A DNA stretch of 64,000 nt from JAGIBJ01 sp032119595 (GTDB lineage Bacteria > Actinomycetota > Thermoleophilia > Solirubrobacterales > Solirubrobacteraceae). Of this stretch, positions 53,029-61,792 are shown piece after piece; within the stretch, counting starts at the first letter, position 1, and the number at the start of each line of letters is the position of its first letter. The stretch is taken from the NCBI GenBank assembly GCA_032119595.1, contig JAUMBQ010000001.1, positions 186,001 to 250,000 on the forward strand, read 5' to 3'. Position numbers and translations under genes: made by a program. The notes below the pieces were generated by a model. The model was not told where the DNA came from. It did not search any database and saw only the letters and a program-made list of their open reading frames with translations.

Positions 53029-53406
53029 TCACTTCGCCGCGTCCCACGCCTCGCGAAGCCAAGCCGCCACCTCAGCGTCCACGTCGCCCACACGGTGAAG
53101 CTCCAGGTGGTGCGTGAAGCGACCGGGCCGAGGCTCGACGATCTCCTTCCACCGAGGCGAGTCGGCTCGATGTCGAAGGTAGACCGTGAGTACCAACGGC
53201 GCGGTTGCGCCAGCGAGGTACTGGCCCGGCACCCAGACCGCGGCAAACGGGTGGGCTCGCCACAGCGCCACCTGGCTGCGTCCGACCCGGACCTCGACGG
53301 AGTCCAGCTCCCGGGAAGCATCGGCGACCCGCTCGTAGAGCGCGCGAGCCTCAGGTCGTCCGGCGAAGAACGCGTCCAGCGAATCAACGCCTTGCGACGA
53401 CTCCAC
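53029..53406 (-). CDS. DUF5655-like protein
   Basis: 125 residues. VEVRVGRSQVALWRAHPFAAVWVPGQYL, then LTVYLRHRADSPRWKEIVEPRPGRFTHHLELHRVGDVDAEVAAWLREAWDAA, fit DUF5655, a domain seen alone or at the end of nuclease-like proteins. Function is unknown. It starts 4 bp after the moaA stop and is probably on the moaA message. Confidence 0.75.
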   Translation of the reverse strand: MESSQGVDSLDAFFAGRPEARALYERVADASRELDSVEVRVGRSQVALWRAHPFAAVWVPGQYLAGATAPLVLTVYLRHRADSPRWKEIVEPRPGRFTHHLELHRVGDVDAEVAAWLREAWDAAK

Positions 53407-53410
53407 AGAA

Positions 53411-54469
53411 CTAGCCGCCGATGGCGCTCATCGGCCGATCCGGCGGCTCGAAACCGGGATCGTTGATGCCATGCCCCTTGGGCTTGCCCCAGACGGCGTC
53501 GCGGATCAGCTGCTCGAGGTGGGCCGGCGAAGCACCGTCGCGCAGCGGCGCGCGCAGATCGGTCTCCGCGTGGGAGAAGAGGCAGCTCCGGAGCTGCCCG
53601 TCGGCGGTGAGCCGCAAGCGATCGCAACTCGCGCAGAACGGCTCGGTCACCGACGAGATGAACCCGACGACCTGCCCGCCTGGCCCGATCTCAAAGCGCT
53701 GGGCCGTCGCGGACTTGGCGGTCGCAACCGGCCGCAGCTCGCCTCGGCTCGCGAGAAGGTCACGGAGCTGTCCACCGGAGAGACCGTCGTCCGGTGACCA
53801 CGCGCGGTCGGCATCAAGCGGCATCGGCTCGATGAAACGCAGCTCGGCATTCGCGGCCGCAGCCACCGCCAAGAGCCCATCGAGCGCGCCCTCAGTAACG
53901 CCCTTGAGCGCGACCGCGTTGATCTTGATGGGGCCAAGTTCCGGGTAGCGCCGAGCCTCCTCAAGCCCGGCAAGGACACGAGCCAGATCATCGCGACGCG
54001 TGATGGCCTTGAATTGCTCGGGGTCGGCCGTGTCGAGCGACACGTTCAGACGAGCGCCACCCGCGGCGGCGAGCGCGGCGGCCTGCCGCGCCAGGAGCAC
54101 GCCGTTCGTCGTGAGCGCAATGTCTTCAAGACCTGGGACGCGGTGAAGCGCAGCCAGGATCTCGGGCAGATCTCGACGCAGCAGCGGCTCCCCGCCGGTG
54201 AGCCGGATCGTGCGAATGCCGAGGCCGACCAAGACCGTCGCGACCTGCACGATTTCAGCGGCGGTGAGGTGCTGATCGCGTGGCTGCCAAGGCAGCCCCT
54301 CGGCGGGCATGCAGTACTCACATCGAAGGTTGCACCGATCGGTCAGCGAGATGCGGAGATCTCTCGCAACACGCCCGAAACTATCGGCGAGCGGCAGCGC
54401 GCCAGACAGCATTTCGGTGGGACGGTCGAGGACCCCGGCGGGCGCGAGTTCGGCCGTCGACTCCCACAT
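53411..54469 (-). CDS. moaA: GTP 3',8-cyclase MoaA
   Basis: About 352 residues from ATG 54469. The radical-SAM cluster motif is RISLTDRCNLRCEYCMP (three Cys), with TGGEPLLRRDLPEI and the C-terminal [4Fe-4S] cysteines in EPFCASCDRLRLTADGQLRSCLF. It rearranges GTP in the first step of Moco synthesis; MoaC in the fusion protein then makes cPMP. The start is uncertain: ATGs at 54412 and 54532 are also possible and the frame stays open to 54826. The C-terminus normally ends in Gly-Gly, as here (MSAIGG). Confidence 0.95.
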   Translation of the reverse strand: MWESTAELAPAGVLDRPTEMLSGALPLADSFGRVARDLRISLTDRCNLRCEYCMPAEGLPWQPRDQHLTAAEIVQVATVLVGLGIRTIRLTGGEPLLRRDLPEILAALHRVPGLEDIALTTNGVLLARQAAALAAAGGARLNVSLDTADPEQFKAITRRDDLARVLAGLEEARRYPELGPIKINAVALKGVTEGALDGLLAVAAAANAELRFIEPMPLDADRAWSPDDGLSGGQLRDLLASRGELRPVATAKSATAQRFEIGPGGQVVGFISSVTEPFCASCDRLRLTADGQLRSCLFSHAETDLRAPLRDGASPAHLEQLIRDAVWGKPKGHGINDPGFEPPDRPMSAIGG

Positions 54470-54667
54470 CGGCAGGGACGAGGACGACGCTCCTGCCGCA
54501 GCACGCGAGGGCGTCGGATCAACCACGTCCATCCGCTCGGAAAGACCCTGATCTGCAGGGGAAAGCTGGCTCGCAGAGGCCAGCGAAGAGGCGATTCTGG
54601 CGCCGGAAAGCGGGTCGGTAGATCGGAGCACTCCGGGCATCGTGAACGACTCTAGGGGGCCCACCAC

Positions 54668-54696
54668 TTGGACACCGGGACAAGGCGTCCTATCCA
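54668..54696 (+). promoter_or_regulatory. Possible nirB promoter
   Basis: TTGGAC (54668-54673) and TATCCA (54691-54696) are 17 bp apart on the plus strand, giving a start ~200 bp before nirB. It lies upstream of the GlnR-like array, so the array would be downstream of this start; a second promoter nearer nirB may exist. Confidence 0.35.
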
Positions 54697-54754
54697 GATG
54701 AACAAACGCTGAGGACCCTCGAATTGGGACCTTCACAAGCGGTAAGTGGCATCT

Positions 54755-54792
54755 GTTACGAGCATGTTTCCGCTCGCAAAACGGACTGTAAC
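54755..54792 (-). promoter_or_regulatory. GlnR-like half-site array
   Basis: Read on the minus strand the order is GTTAC-N6-TTTTG-N6-GAAAC-N6-GTAAC. Spacing is exactly 11 bp, as in actinobacterial GlnR boxes (GTnAC-N6-GaAAC repeated). Three of four half-sites fit the GnnAC pattern. It lies between moaA and nirB, both nitrogen-assimilation genes. Confidence 0.5.
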
Positions 54793-54904
54793 GAACCGCC
54801 GCCGAATCGTCCAGAGAAGCCTTCATGCCCCACCAGAAATGTCACCCAACCGGTAGCGCAAGCGCCCTCGCGACGCCCCTCTCCAACGACCAAGGACCCA
54901 AGCG

Positions 54905-57412
54905 ATGAACATCCTCATCATCGGCGGCGGGATCGCCGCCCAGTCGCTCGCCGAAGCCCTTCGCGAGCGGGACACCGACGCCACGATCACGATGGTCTGC
55001 GAAGAGCCGCGCCTGCCGTGGGACCGCGTCTCCCTTTCGCATCTACTGATCGACGGCCAGGTCGACGAGCTCCAGCTCCGCCCGGAGAGCTGGTACGAGG
55101 ACCACGACGTCACCGTGATCACCGGCCACAAGGTCGTCTTCCTGGACACGACCCACAACACCGCGCGCCTCGACGACGACACCGTCATCTCCTACGACCA
55201 GTGCGCCCTGGCCACGGGCTCTGATGCGCTCATGCCGCCGATCCCCGGGATCGACCAGAAGGGCGTCGTCGCCTTCCGTAGTCCCGAGGACTGCACGACC
55301 ATCCAGGCCGTCGCCGACGCCGGCCGCCCGGCTGCGGTCATCGGTGGTGGCCTGCTCGGACTCGAGGCCGCCCGCGGCATCGCGGCCCGCGGCGCGCCGG
55401 TCACGGTCGTCCACCTCATGGACCGCCTCATGGAGCGCCAGCTCGACGCCAATGCCGCTGCGCTGCTCGCGCCGGCCATGGTCGAACTCGACGTCAACGT
55501 GCTGCTGAACAAGTCGACGGAGACGATCCTCGGCAACGACGAGGGCCAGGTCACCGGCCTCAAGTTCACCGACGGCGAGATCCTGAACGCCGACCTCGTC
55601 GTCGTCGCGATCGGTATCAAGTCGCGCACCGATCTCGCCAAGTCGGCCGGCCTCGACGTTGGCCGCGGCATCAAGGTCGACGACCGCCTCCAGACCAGCG
55701 CTCCGAACGTGTTCGCCGTCGGCGAGTGTGCCGAGCACCGCGGCATGGTCTACGGCATCGTCGCTCCGATCCACGACCAGACGCAGATCTGCGCGGACGC
55801 CATCCTCGGCGCCCCCGAGGCGTTCTACGAGGGCTCGATCCTCAGCGCCAAGCTCAAGATCATGGGCGTCGACCTCGTGTCGATCGGCAGCGCGGAGGGC
55901 TCCGGCGCGACGGTCGAAGATCGCGACGCGCGCACGTACCGCAAGCTGATCGTCGAGAACGGCAAGCTCACCGGCGCCGTTCTCATGGGCGACACCAAGG
56001 GCTACGAGCTCCTCCTCGACCGCGTCAAGCAGGGCGCCCTCGTGGAAGACGCGCTCGATCTCCTCGCCGAAGCCAGCAAGGCCAGCGCCGCTGACCTCCC
56101 GGACACAGCGCAGGTCTGCAACTGCAACGGCGTCTGCAAGGGCGACATCGTCAAGGCCATCCAGGAGCACGACCTCGGCTCAACGGCCGAAGTTGTGGCC
56201 AGGACGCGCGCCGGCGCCGGCTGCGGCACCTGCAAGCCGCTCGTGAAGGAGATCCTCCTCGACGTGCGTGGCGGCAAGGTCGACGAGAACACGTACCTCT
56301 GCGCCTGCCGCAAGCAGACGCGCGAGGAGGTTGCCGCTGTCATCCGCGAGCAGGGCCTGGATTCGGTGACCGCGGTCGCCGAGGCGTGCGGCACCGGCCG
56401 CGAATGTGGCGGCTGCAACCCGGCGCTCGCCTACCTCGTGTCGGAGATCAACGAGAACCAGCACCGCGAAGAGCGGCACGCTCGATACATCAACGACCGC
56501 GTCCACGGCAACATCCAGAAGGACGGCACCTTCTCGGTCGTCCCGCGCATGAAGGGCGGCGTCACGACCGCTGACGAGCTGCGCCGCATCGCCGACGCGG
56601 CCGACGAGTTCAACATCGAGACCATCAAGGTCACCGGTGGCCAGCGGATCGACCTCCTCGGCGTGAAGAAGGAGGACCTCCCGGCAATCTGGGAGAAGCT
56701 CGACATGCCGTCCGGCATGGCGTACGCCAAGTCGGTCCGCACGGTGAAGACGTGCGTCGGTACCGAGCACTGCCGCTTCGGCCTCGGCCCGTCGATGCAG
56801 ACGGGTATCGAGCTCGAAGGCATGCTCGAAGGCCTCCACACGCCCGCGAAGGTCAAGCTCGGCGTCACGGGCTGCCCGCGCAACTGCGCCGAGGCGTACA
56901 TCAAGGACATCGGCCTCGTCGCAATCGAGGGCGGCTGGGAGGTGTACGTCGGCGGCGCCGGCGGCACCGTCGTGCGCAAGGGCGACCTGCTCGCCACCGT
57001 GGCCGACAAGGACGAAGCCATCCGGGTGTCGCTCATCTTCCTCCAGCACTACCGGGAGACGGCGGACTACAAGGAGCGCACCTACGACTACATGGAGCGC
57101 TTCAGCCTCGAAGAGATCCAGGCCGTCGTGTTCGACGAGGAGGAGGGACCGGCGCTGCTGGAGCGATTCCACCTCGCCCAGGCCGCGGCGATCCGCGACC
57201 CGTGGCTCGAACGCCGTAAGCCGGTCGTCGCGAACCAGTTCTCAGAGCTCGACACCGACGCGCCAGTCTTCGGCATGGCGCCCATGGCTGGCGATGAGAG
57301 CGACGACGGCATGGTCGTGGGCCCACCGCCGGGTGCGGCCCAGCCAGCCGGCGTGAGCGCCTCGTCCGATCGCTTCGCGATCACCTACAACACCCCCTCG
57401 GAGCAGGCATGA
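54905..57412 (+). CDS. nirB: Assimilatory NAD(P)H nitrite reductase, large subunit
   Basis: 835 residues. N-terminal FAD/NAD domains (ILIIGGGIAAQSLAEAL; AAVIGGGLLGLEAARG). Two BFD-like [2Fe-2S] domains follow: CNCNGVC ... GCGTC (from about residue 405) and CACRKQ ... GGCNPA. The C-terminal sirohaem/[4Fe-4S] domains carry TCVGTEHCRFG (~616) and GVTGCPRNCAEAY (~655), all four cluster cysteines present. It reduces nitrite to ammonium with six electrons. It overlaps nirD by 4 bp. Confidence 0.97.
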   Translation: MNILIIGGGIAAQSLAEALRERDTDATITMVCEEPRLPWDRVSLSHLLIDGQVDELQLRPESWYEDHDVTVITGHKVVFLDTTHNTARLDDDTVISYDQCALATGSDALMPPIPGIDQKGVVAFRSPEDCTTIQAVADAGRPAAVIGGGLLGLEAARGIAARGAPVTVVHLMDRLMERQLDANAAALLAPAMVELDVNVLLNKSTETILGNDEGQVTGLKFTDGEILNADLVVVAIGIKSRTDLAKSAGLDVGRGIKVDDRLQTSAPNVFAVGECAEHRGMVYGIVAPIHDQTQICADAILGAPEAFYEGSILSAKLKIMGVDLVSIGSAEGSGATVEDRDARTYRKLIVENGKLTGAVLMGDTKGYELLLDRVKQGALVEDALDLLAEASKASAADLPDTAQVCNCNGVCKGDIVKAIQEHDLGSTAEVVARTRAGAGCGTCKPLVKEILLDVRGGKVDENTYLCACRKQTREEVAAVIREQGLDSVTAVAEACGTGRECGGCNPALAYLVSEINENQHREERHARYINDRVHGNIQKDGTFSVVPRMKGGVTTADELRRIADAADEFNIETIKVTGGQRIDLLGVKKEDLPAIWEKLDMPSGMAYAKSVRTVKTCVGTEHCRFGLGPSMQTGIELEGMLEGLHTPAKVKLGVTGCPRNCAEAYIKDIGLVAIEGGWEVYVGGAGGTVVRKGDLLATVADKDEAIRVSLIFLQHYRETADYKERTYDYMERFSLEEIQAVVFDEEEGPALLERFHLAQAAAIRDPWLERRKPVVANQFSELDTDAPVFGMAPMAGDESDDGMVVGPPPGAAQPAGVSASSDRFAITYNTPSEQA

Positions 57413-57858
57413 CGATCCCCACCGCCATCACCGACGCGGCAACCGACCTGGCCTCTGACGGCTGGGTCCGTGTGGCCTCGATCCACGATCTCCCGCTGCT
57501 CGAGGGCCGCCGGACCACGATCGACGGGCACAAGGTCGCCGTTTTCAAGCTGACCGACGGCCTCGCCGCGATCGATGCCGTCTGCCCCCACAAGGCCGGG
57601 CCGCTTCAGGACGGGCTGGTCGCCGACAACTGCGTGACGTGCCCACTCCACGACCGCCGCATCGATCTCGCCACCGGCCAGATGATCGGCTACGAGGGCG
57701 CCGTGCACGTGCACGAGGTGCTCCAACAGGGCGACGATGTGTGGGTGCGGCTCAGCACGGCGCCGCTCGCTTCGACCGCCGTGGACGCCGATGCCGAACT
57801 CATCGCCCCGGGCGACGCCATGAGCGACCCGAACTCGTCGGTCCCCGACACGCTTTGA
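57409..57858 (+). CDS. nirD: Nitrite reductase small subunit (Rieske)
   Basis: 149 residues. The Rieske ligands are in AVCPHKAGPL (Cys-x-His) and CVTCPLHDRRIDLATG (Cys-x2-His). It supports NirB. A ~25-residue tail is longer than the usual ~110-residue protein. It overlaps nirB (ATGA) and the nitrate reductase gene (TTGA) by 4 bp each, so all three are translationally coupled. Confidence 0.94.
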   Translation: MTIPTAITDAATDLASDGWVRVASIHDLPLLEGRRTTIDGHKVAVFKLTDGLAAIDAVCPHKAGPLQDGLVADNCVTCPLHDRRIDLATGQMIGYEGAVHVHEVLQQGDDVWVRLSTAPLASTAVDADAELIAPGDAMSDPNSSVPDTL

Positions 57859-60800
57859 GCGGCGAAGCAGCACGCAAAGAGGTCGCGTCGACGTGCCCGT
57901 ACTGCGGCGTCGGCTGCGGCATCGTGGCGACGGTGGAGGCTGGCCGCCTGCTGAAGGTGCGGGGCGACGAGTCGCATCCCGTCAACGGTGGACGGACCTG
58001 TCGCAAGCCGATCGAGCTCCCGGCAGCGGCCCACAGCCGTGCGCGGGCGCTGGCGCCGAAGCGGAGAGAGTCGCGCGACGCTCCCGCGACGCCGATCGAC
58101 TGGGCTCGTGCCGCGACCGAAATCGCGACGCGTCTCCTGGCGATTCGTGAGACCCACGGCCCCGGCTCGATCGGGTTCTACATCTCAGGCCAGCTCCTGA
58201 CCGAGGACTACTACGCGGTCAACAAGCTCGCCAAAGGCGTGATCGGCACCAACACCGTCGATTCCAACTCTCGCCTCTGCATGAGTTCGGCGGTCGCTGG
58301 CTACCGCGACACGTTCGGGTTCGATGGGCCACCGCCCAGTTACGCCGACCTCGATGTCGCCGACCACCTGCTGCTGCTCGGCACCAACACGGCCGCCTGC
58401 CACCCGATCATCTGGGGCCGGATCCAGGACCGCATGGCCACCGGCGGTGAAGTCGTCGTCGTCGACCCGCGCCTCACCGCGACCGCTCGCGCCGCCGATC
58501 TCCACCTGCCGGTCGCCCCCGGCGGCGATCTCGCCCTGCTCATGGGCATGATTCACGTCGTTGAACGCGACGGCCTGGTCGACCGCGACTTCGCCGACCG
58601 CGCACTCGACGGCGTGGAGTCGTTCCTGGACGAAGCCCGCACCTGGACGCCCGAGCGCGCCGCGGAGGAGAGCGGCGTGGCCGCAGAGCTGATCGTCGAC
58701 GCGGCCCGCCGCTTCGGCAGCGCGAACCGCGCCATGGCGGCGTGGTCGATGGGCGCCAACCAGTCGACCCAGGGCACGCGCATCAACCGCGCGCTGCATG
58801 CTCTCTGCCTGCTGACCGGCAACATCGGCCGGGAAGGCACCGGCCCGCTTTCGCTCACCGGACAGCCGAACGCCATGGGTGGCCGCGAGGTCGGCGGCCT
58901 GGCCGACCTGCTGCCCGGTTACCGCAACATCAAGAACCCAGACGACCGCGCCGCGGTCGACGCGCACTGGAACCTCGCCGACGTCGCGGTAGCCGCGCCC
59001 GGCATCTCGAATCAGCCGGGCTTGGTCGCGTCCGACTTCTTCGAAGCGCTCGAGCGCGGCGAGATGAAGGCCATCTGGATCGTGGCGACCAACCCGGTCG
59101 TGAGCTTCCCGGACGCGGGCAGGGTCAAGCGGGCGCTGGAGCGCGCCGAACTCGTCGTGCTCCAAGACGCCTACGAGCCCACCGAGACCAGCCGCTACGC
59201 CGACTACCTCCTTCCCGCCGCGCAGTGGCCGGAGAAGGAAGGCACGATGACCAACTCCGAGCGTCGCGTCTCCCGCGTGCGCGCCGCGATCGCGCCGCCC
59301 GGCGAGGCGCGTCCGGACTGGGAGATCTTCGCTGCGGTCGGGCGCGCCATGGGTGCCGAGGCGGCCTTCCCGTGGCAGACCGCCGCCGACGTCCACGCCG
59401 AGTACGTCGGGCTCACGGCCGGTCGCGCCTGCGACCAGTCGGGCCTCAGCCACGAGCGCCTCGACCGCGAGGGTCCACTCCAGTGGCCCGTTCCCGCGAC
59501 GCCCGCAGGCGAACCCGACCATCCGGGCACCCCGCGGCTGTACGAGGACCTTGCGTTCCCGACGGCATCCGGCAAGGCGCAGCTCACCGCGCCGTCGGTC
59601 GACGGCCCGGCCGAGCCGGCCGACGAGGACTTCCCGCTGCGGCTCACGACCGGCCGTCTGGCGGGGCACTGGCACACCATGTCGCGCACTGGCCGATCCA
59701 CGGCCCTACGCAGCGCCGACCCTGAACCTCTCCTTGAGGTTCACCCTGACGACCTCGGCGACCTTGCCGGCGATGGGGAACTCGTCCGCGTGCGCTCCCG
59801 CCGCGGCTGGGTCGTCCTACGCGTGAAGGTCGACGAGACCATCCGCCGCGGAACGGCTTTCGCCCCGTTCCACTGGGGCGAGCTCTTTGCCACGCCTGGC
59901 GCGGGCGCCGTCAACGCCGTCACGATCGACGCGACCGACCCGACCTCCCGCCAACCGGAGCTCAAAGGCTGCGCCGTCCGGCTTGAGTCCGTCTCGCGTC
60001 GACCGCGCCACAGCGTCACGCGGCCGACTCGGCTCGTGGTGATTGGTGGCGGTCCCGCCTCGGTGGCCGTGATCGAAGAGGCCTTCGCCCACCGACCGCC
60101 GTCGGACTGGACGACCACCGTGCTCTGCGCCGAGGACGTTCCGCCATACGACCGAATTGCCCTGTCACGGGCCCTGGCTCCCACCGGACCCCGCGATCTC
60201 GAGCTCCGGCCGCCGTCGTGGTACCGCGAACGCGGCGTGCGCCTTGCCCTGGGCCACCCGGCGGCGCTCGTCGATACCGCCCAGAAGCATGTGATCTGCG
60301 AAAGCGGCGAGCGCGTCCCGTACGACAAGCTCGTGATCGCCACTGGTTCGCGCGTCGCGACCCCGCCAATTCTGGGCCTCGGCCTGCACGGCGTCATCCG
60401 CCTTCGGACCGACCGTGACGCCGCCCGAATCCGCGACGCCGTGCGTCCGGGTGGAACCGCTGTCGTGGTCGGCGGCGGACTCCTTGGACTGGAGGCTGCT
60501 GCCGCACTCGCTGAACATGGCGCGCAGGTTTCGGTCATCCACGCGGCACCGCAGCTCATGGAGCGCCAGCTCGATGCCGGCTCCGCCCGCTGGCTTCAGC
60601 GGCGCGTGGAGGACCGCGGCATCGCGTGTTACATCGACGCCCGCTGTGAGGAACTTGTGGAATGGGAAGGCCGCGTCGTGGGCGTGAAGCTCCAGTCCGG
60701 CACGGTGGTCCCGGCCGATCTCGTGATCATGGCGACGGGCGTGAGCCCCGTCATCTCGGTCGCCGCGCGCGCCGGGATCAAGACCGAACGCGGCATCCTG

Positions 60801-61430
60801 GTCGACGATCAGCTCCGCACTTCCGCGAAGGACGTGTGGGCGCTCGGCGAGTGCGCCCAGCACGACGGCATGGTCTACGGCACCTGGGCTCCGATCGCCG
60901 AACAGGCGAAGGTGCTCGGCGCTGACCTGTCGGGGCGCCCGGCCGGTTTCCGTGGCCGGCCGCAGCCGACGAAGCTCAAGGTCCCGGGCGTCGAGGTCTT
61001 CTCGTGCGGCAACCCCACGAGTCAGATCGGCGACCCAGACCTCGACGAGGTCGTCGCCATCGACTCCAGGGCCGGTACGTATCGCCGCCTCGTGTTCTCG
61101 GGCCGCGACCTCGTCGGCGCCGTCCTGATGGGCGATCTGTCGCTCGCGGGGCAGCTCACGAAGCTCCTGGAGGAGGGCGGCGCGCTCCCGGACGACGTGC
61201 TCGACGGTCTCATCGCCGGCATCCCGCCGGACCCTGCCCTCGAGATCGTCTGTAGCTGCAAGAGCGTCACGGGCGGCGACATCGCCGACGCGATCGCCGG
61301 CGGCGCCGTGACCGTCGAGGCGGTGCGTGAGTGCACCGGTGCTTCGAGTGGCTGCGGGAGCTGCGCTGGCCGCGTCGGCCAGCTCATCGCTGCGGCCGGC
61401 AACGAGCCGGCCGTCCCCGCCGCCGTCTAA
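57855..61430 (+). CDS. nasC: Assimilatory nitrate reductase fused to a NirB-like FAD reductase and [2Fe-2S] domain
   Basis: 1191 residues from a TTG start at 57855 (no ATG/GTG lies before the first cluster cysteine). Residues ~14-49 hold the [4Fe-4S] ligands (CPYCGVGC ... GRTC); the molybdopterin oxidoreductase body follows with the likely Mo-ligand Cys in SNSRLCMSSAVAGY and the C-terminal dinucleotide-binding domain (LRLTTGRLAGHWHTMSRTGR). From ~725 an FAD/NAD oxidoreductase begins (RLVVIGGGPASVAVIEEAF; AVVVGGGLLGLEAAAAL), closely resembling NirB, and a BFD [2Fe-2S] domain ends the protein (CSCKSVTGGD from C1133; GCGSC). It reduces nitrate to nitrite, taking NADH electrons within one polypeptide. 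Confidence 0.93.
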   Translation: MSGEAARKEVASTCPYCGVGCGIVATVEAGRLLKVRGDESHPVNGGRTCRKPIELPAAAHSRARALAPKRRESRDAPATPIDWARAATEIATRLLAIRETHGPGSIGFYISGQLLTEDYYAVNKLAKGVIGTNTVDSNSRLCMSSAVAGYRDTFGFDGPPPSYADLDVADHLLLLGTNTAACHPIIWGRIQDRMATGGEVVVVDPRLTATARAADLHLPVAPGGDLALLMGMIHVVERDGLVDRDFADRALDGVESFLDEARTWTPERAAEESGVAAELIVDAARRFGSANRAMAAWSMGANQSTQGTRINRALHALCLLTGNIGREGTGPLSLTGQPNAMGGREVGGLADLLPGYRNIKNPDDRAAVDAHWNLADVAVAAPGISNQPGLVASDFFEALERGEMKAIWIVATNPVVSFPDAGRVKRALERAELVVLQDAYEPTETSRYADYLLPAAQWPEKEGTMTNSERRVSRVRAAIAPPGEARPDWEIFAAVGRAMGAEAAFPWQTAADVHAEYVGLTAGRACDQSGLSHERLDREGPLQWPVPATPAGEPDHPGTPRLYEDLAFPTASGKAQLTAPSVDGPAEPADEDFPLRLTTGRLAGHWHTMSRTGRSTALRSADPEPLLEVHPDDLGDLAGDGELVRVRSRRGWVVLRVKVDETIRRGTAFAPFHWGELFATPGAGAVNAVTIDATDPTSRQPELKGCAVRLESVSRRPRHSVTRPTRLVVIGGGPASVAVIEEAFAHRPPSDWTTTVLCAEDVPPYDRIALSRALAPTGPRDLELRPPSWYRERGVRLALGHPAALVDTAQKHVICESGERVPYDKLVIATGSRVATPPILGLGLHGVIRLRTDRDAARIRDAVRPGGTAVVVGGGLLGLEAAAALAEHGAQVSVIHAAPQLMERQLDAGSARWLQRRVEDRGIACYIDARCEELVEWEGRVVGVKLQSGTVVPADLVIMATGVSPVISVAARAGIKTERGILVDDQLRTSAKDVWALGECAQHDGMVYGTWAPIAEQAKVLGADLSGRPAGFRGRPQPTKLKVPGVEVFSCGNPTSQIGDPDLDEVVAIDSRAGTYRRLVFSGRDLVGAVLMGDLSLAGQLTKLLEEGGALPDDVLDGLIAGIPPDPALEIVCSCKSVTGGDIADAIAGGAVTVEAVRECTGASSGCGSCAGRVGQLIAAAGNEPAVPAAV

Positions 61431-61792
61431 CCGTGTAGCCGCGCCGACTTCGCCGGGCCGCGTTTGCGGCCCGGGCGGCCCCCGGGCCGGGAGGAGGCCA
61501 CCGACGGACAACCCGTCGCCCTCGGCGGTTGACCGGCCGTAAAGGACCACCACGGCGCGAGCTCCACGTGGTAGTCGTGGGCTCCGTGACCTGCGCCATG
61601 GCGGCCCATCGGGCGTCCAATGACCACGAAGCCAGTCCATTGGCGCATGGCTGTGGGATATCCGAAGGAGGTCTGCGGAAGAGCCCATCAGTCCTACCCA
61701 CCCGTACTGATGGCCCCCCATCGCGACCCGCCGATGATGTCGGTGAGATGCGCTCGCGACCGGAACCAGTCCTTCAGGGAATGCCCGGTCGG
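61431..61792. other. Convergent spacer between the nitrate reductase and LysR genes
   Basis: No gene in ~360 bases, apart from a hairpin at its left end. Open frames are in low-quality codon use. Confidence 0.5.
61453..61474 (+). terminator. GC hairpin after the nitrate reductase gene
   Basis: CCGGGCCGC pairs perfectly with GCGGCCCGG around GTTT, 23 bp after the stop. No T-run follows, typical of terminators in this window. Confidence 0.5.

Larger units (their letters stand above)
54470..54904. other. Divergent regulatory region between moaA and nirB
   Basis: No gene is visible once moaA is started near 54469. It contains a possible plus-strand promoter, a GlnR-like half-site array and the nirB ribosome-binding site (AAGGA 54892-54896, 8 bases before the ATG). 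No Moco riboswitch signature was recognised. Confidence 0.5.

Noticed and set aside
54600..54900. Molybdenum cofactor riboswitch upstream of moaA or nirB
   Set aside because: I could not find the conserved helices of the Moco RNA motif; only protein-type half-sites were seen.
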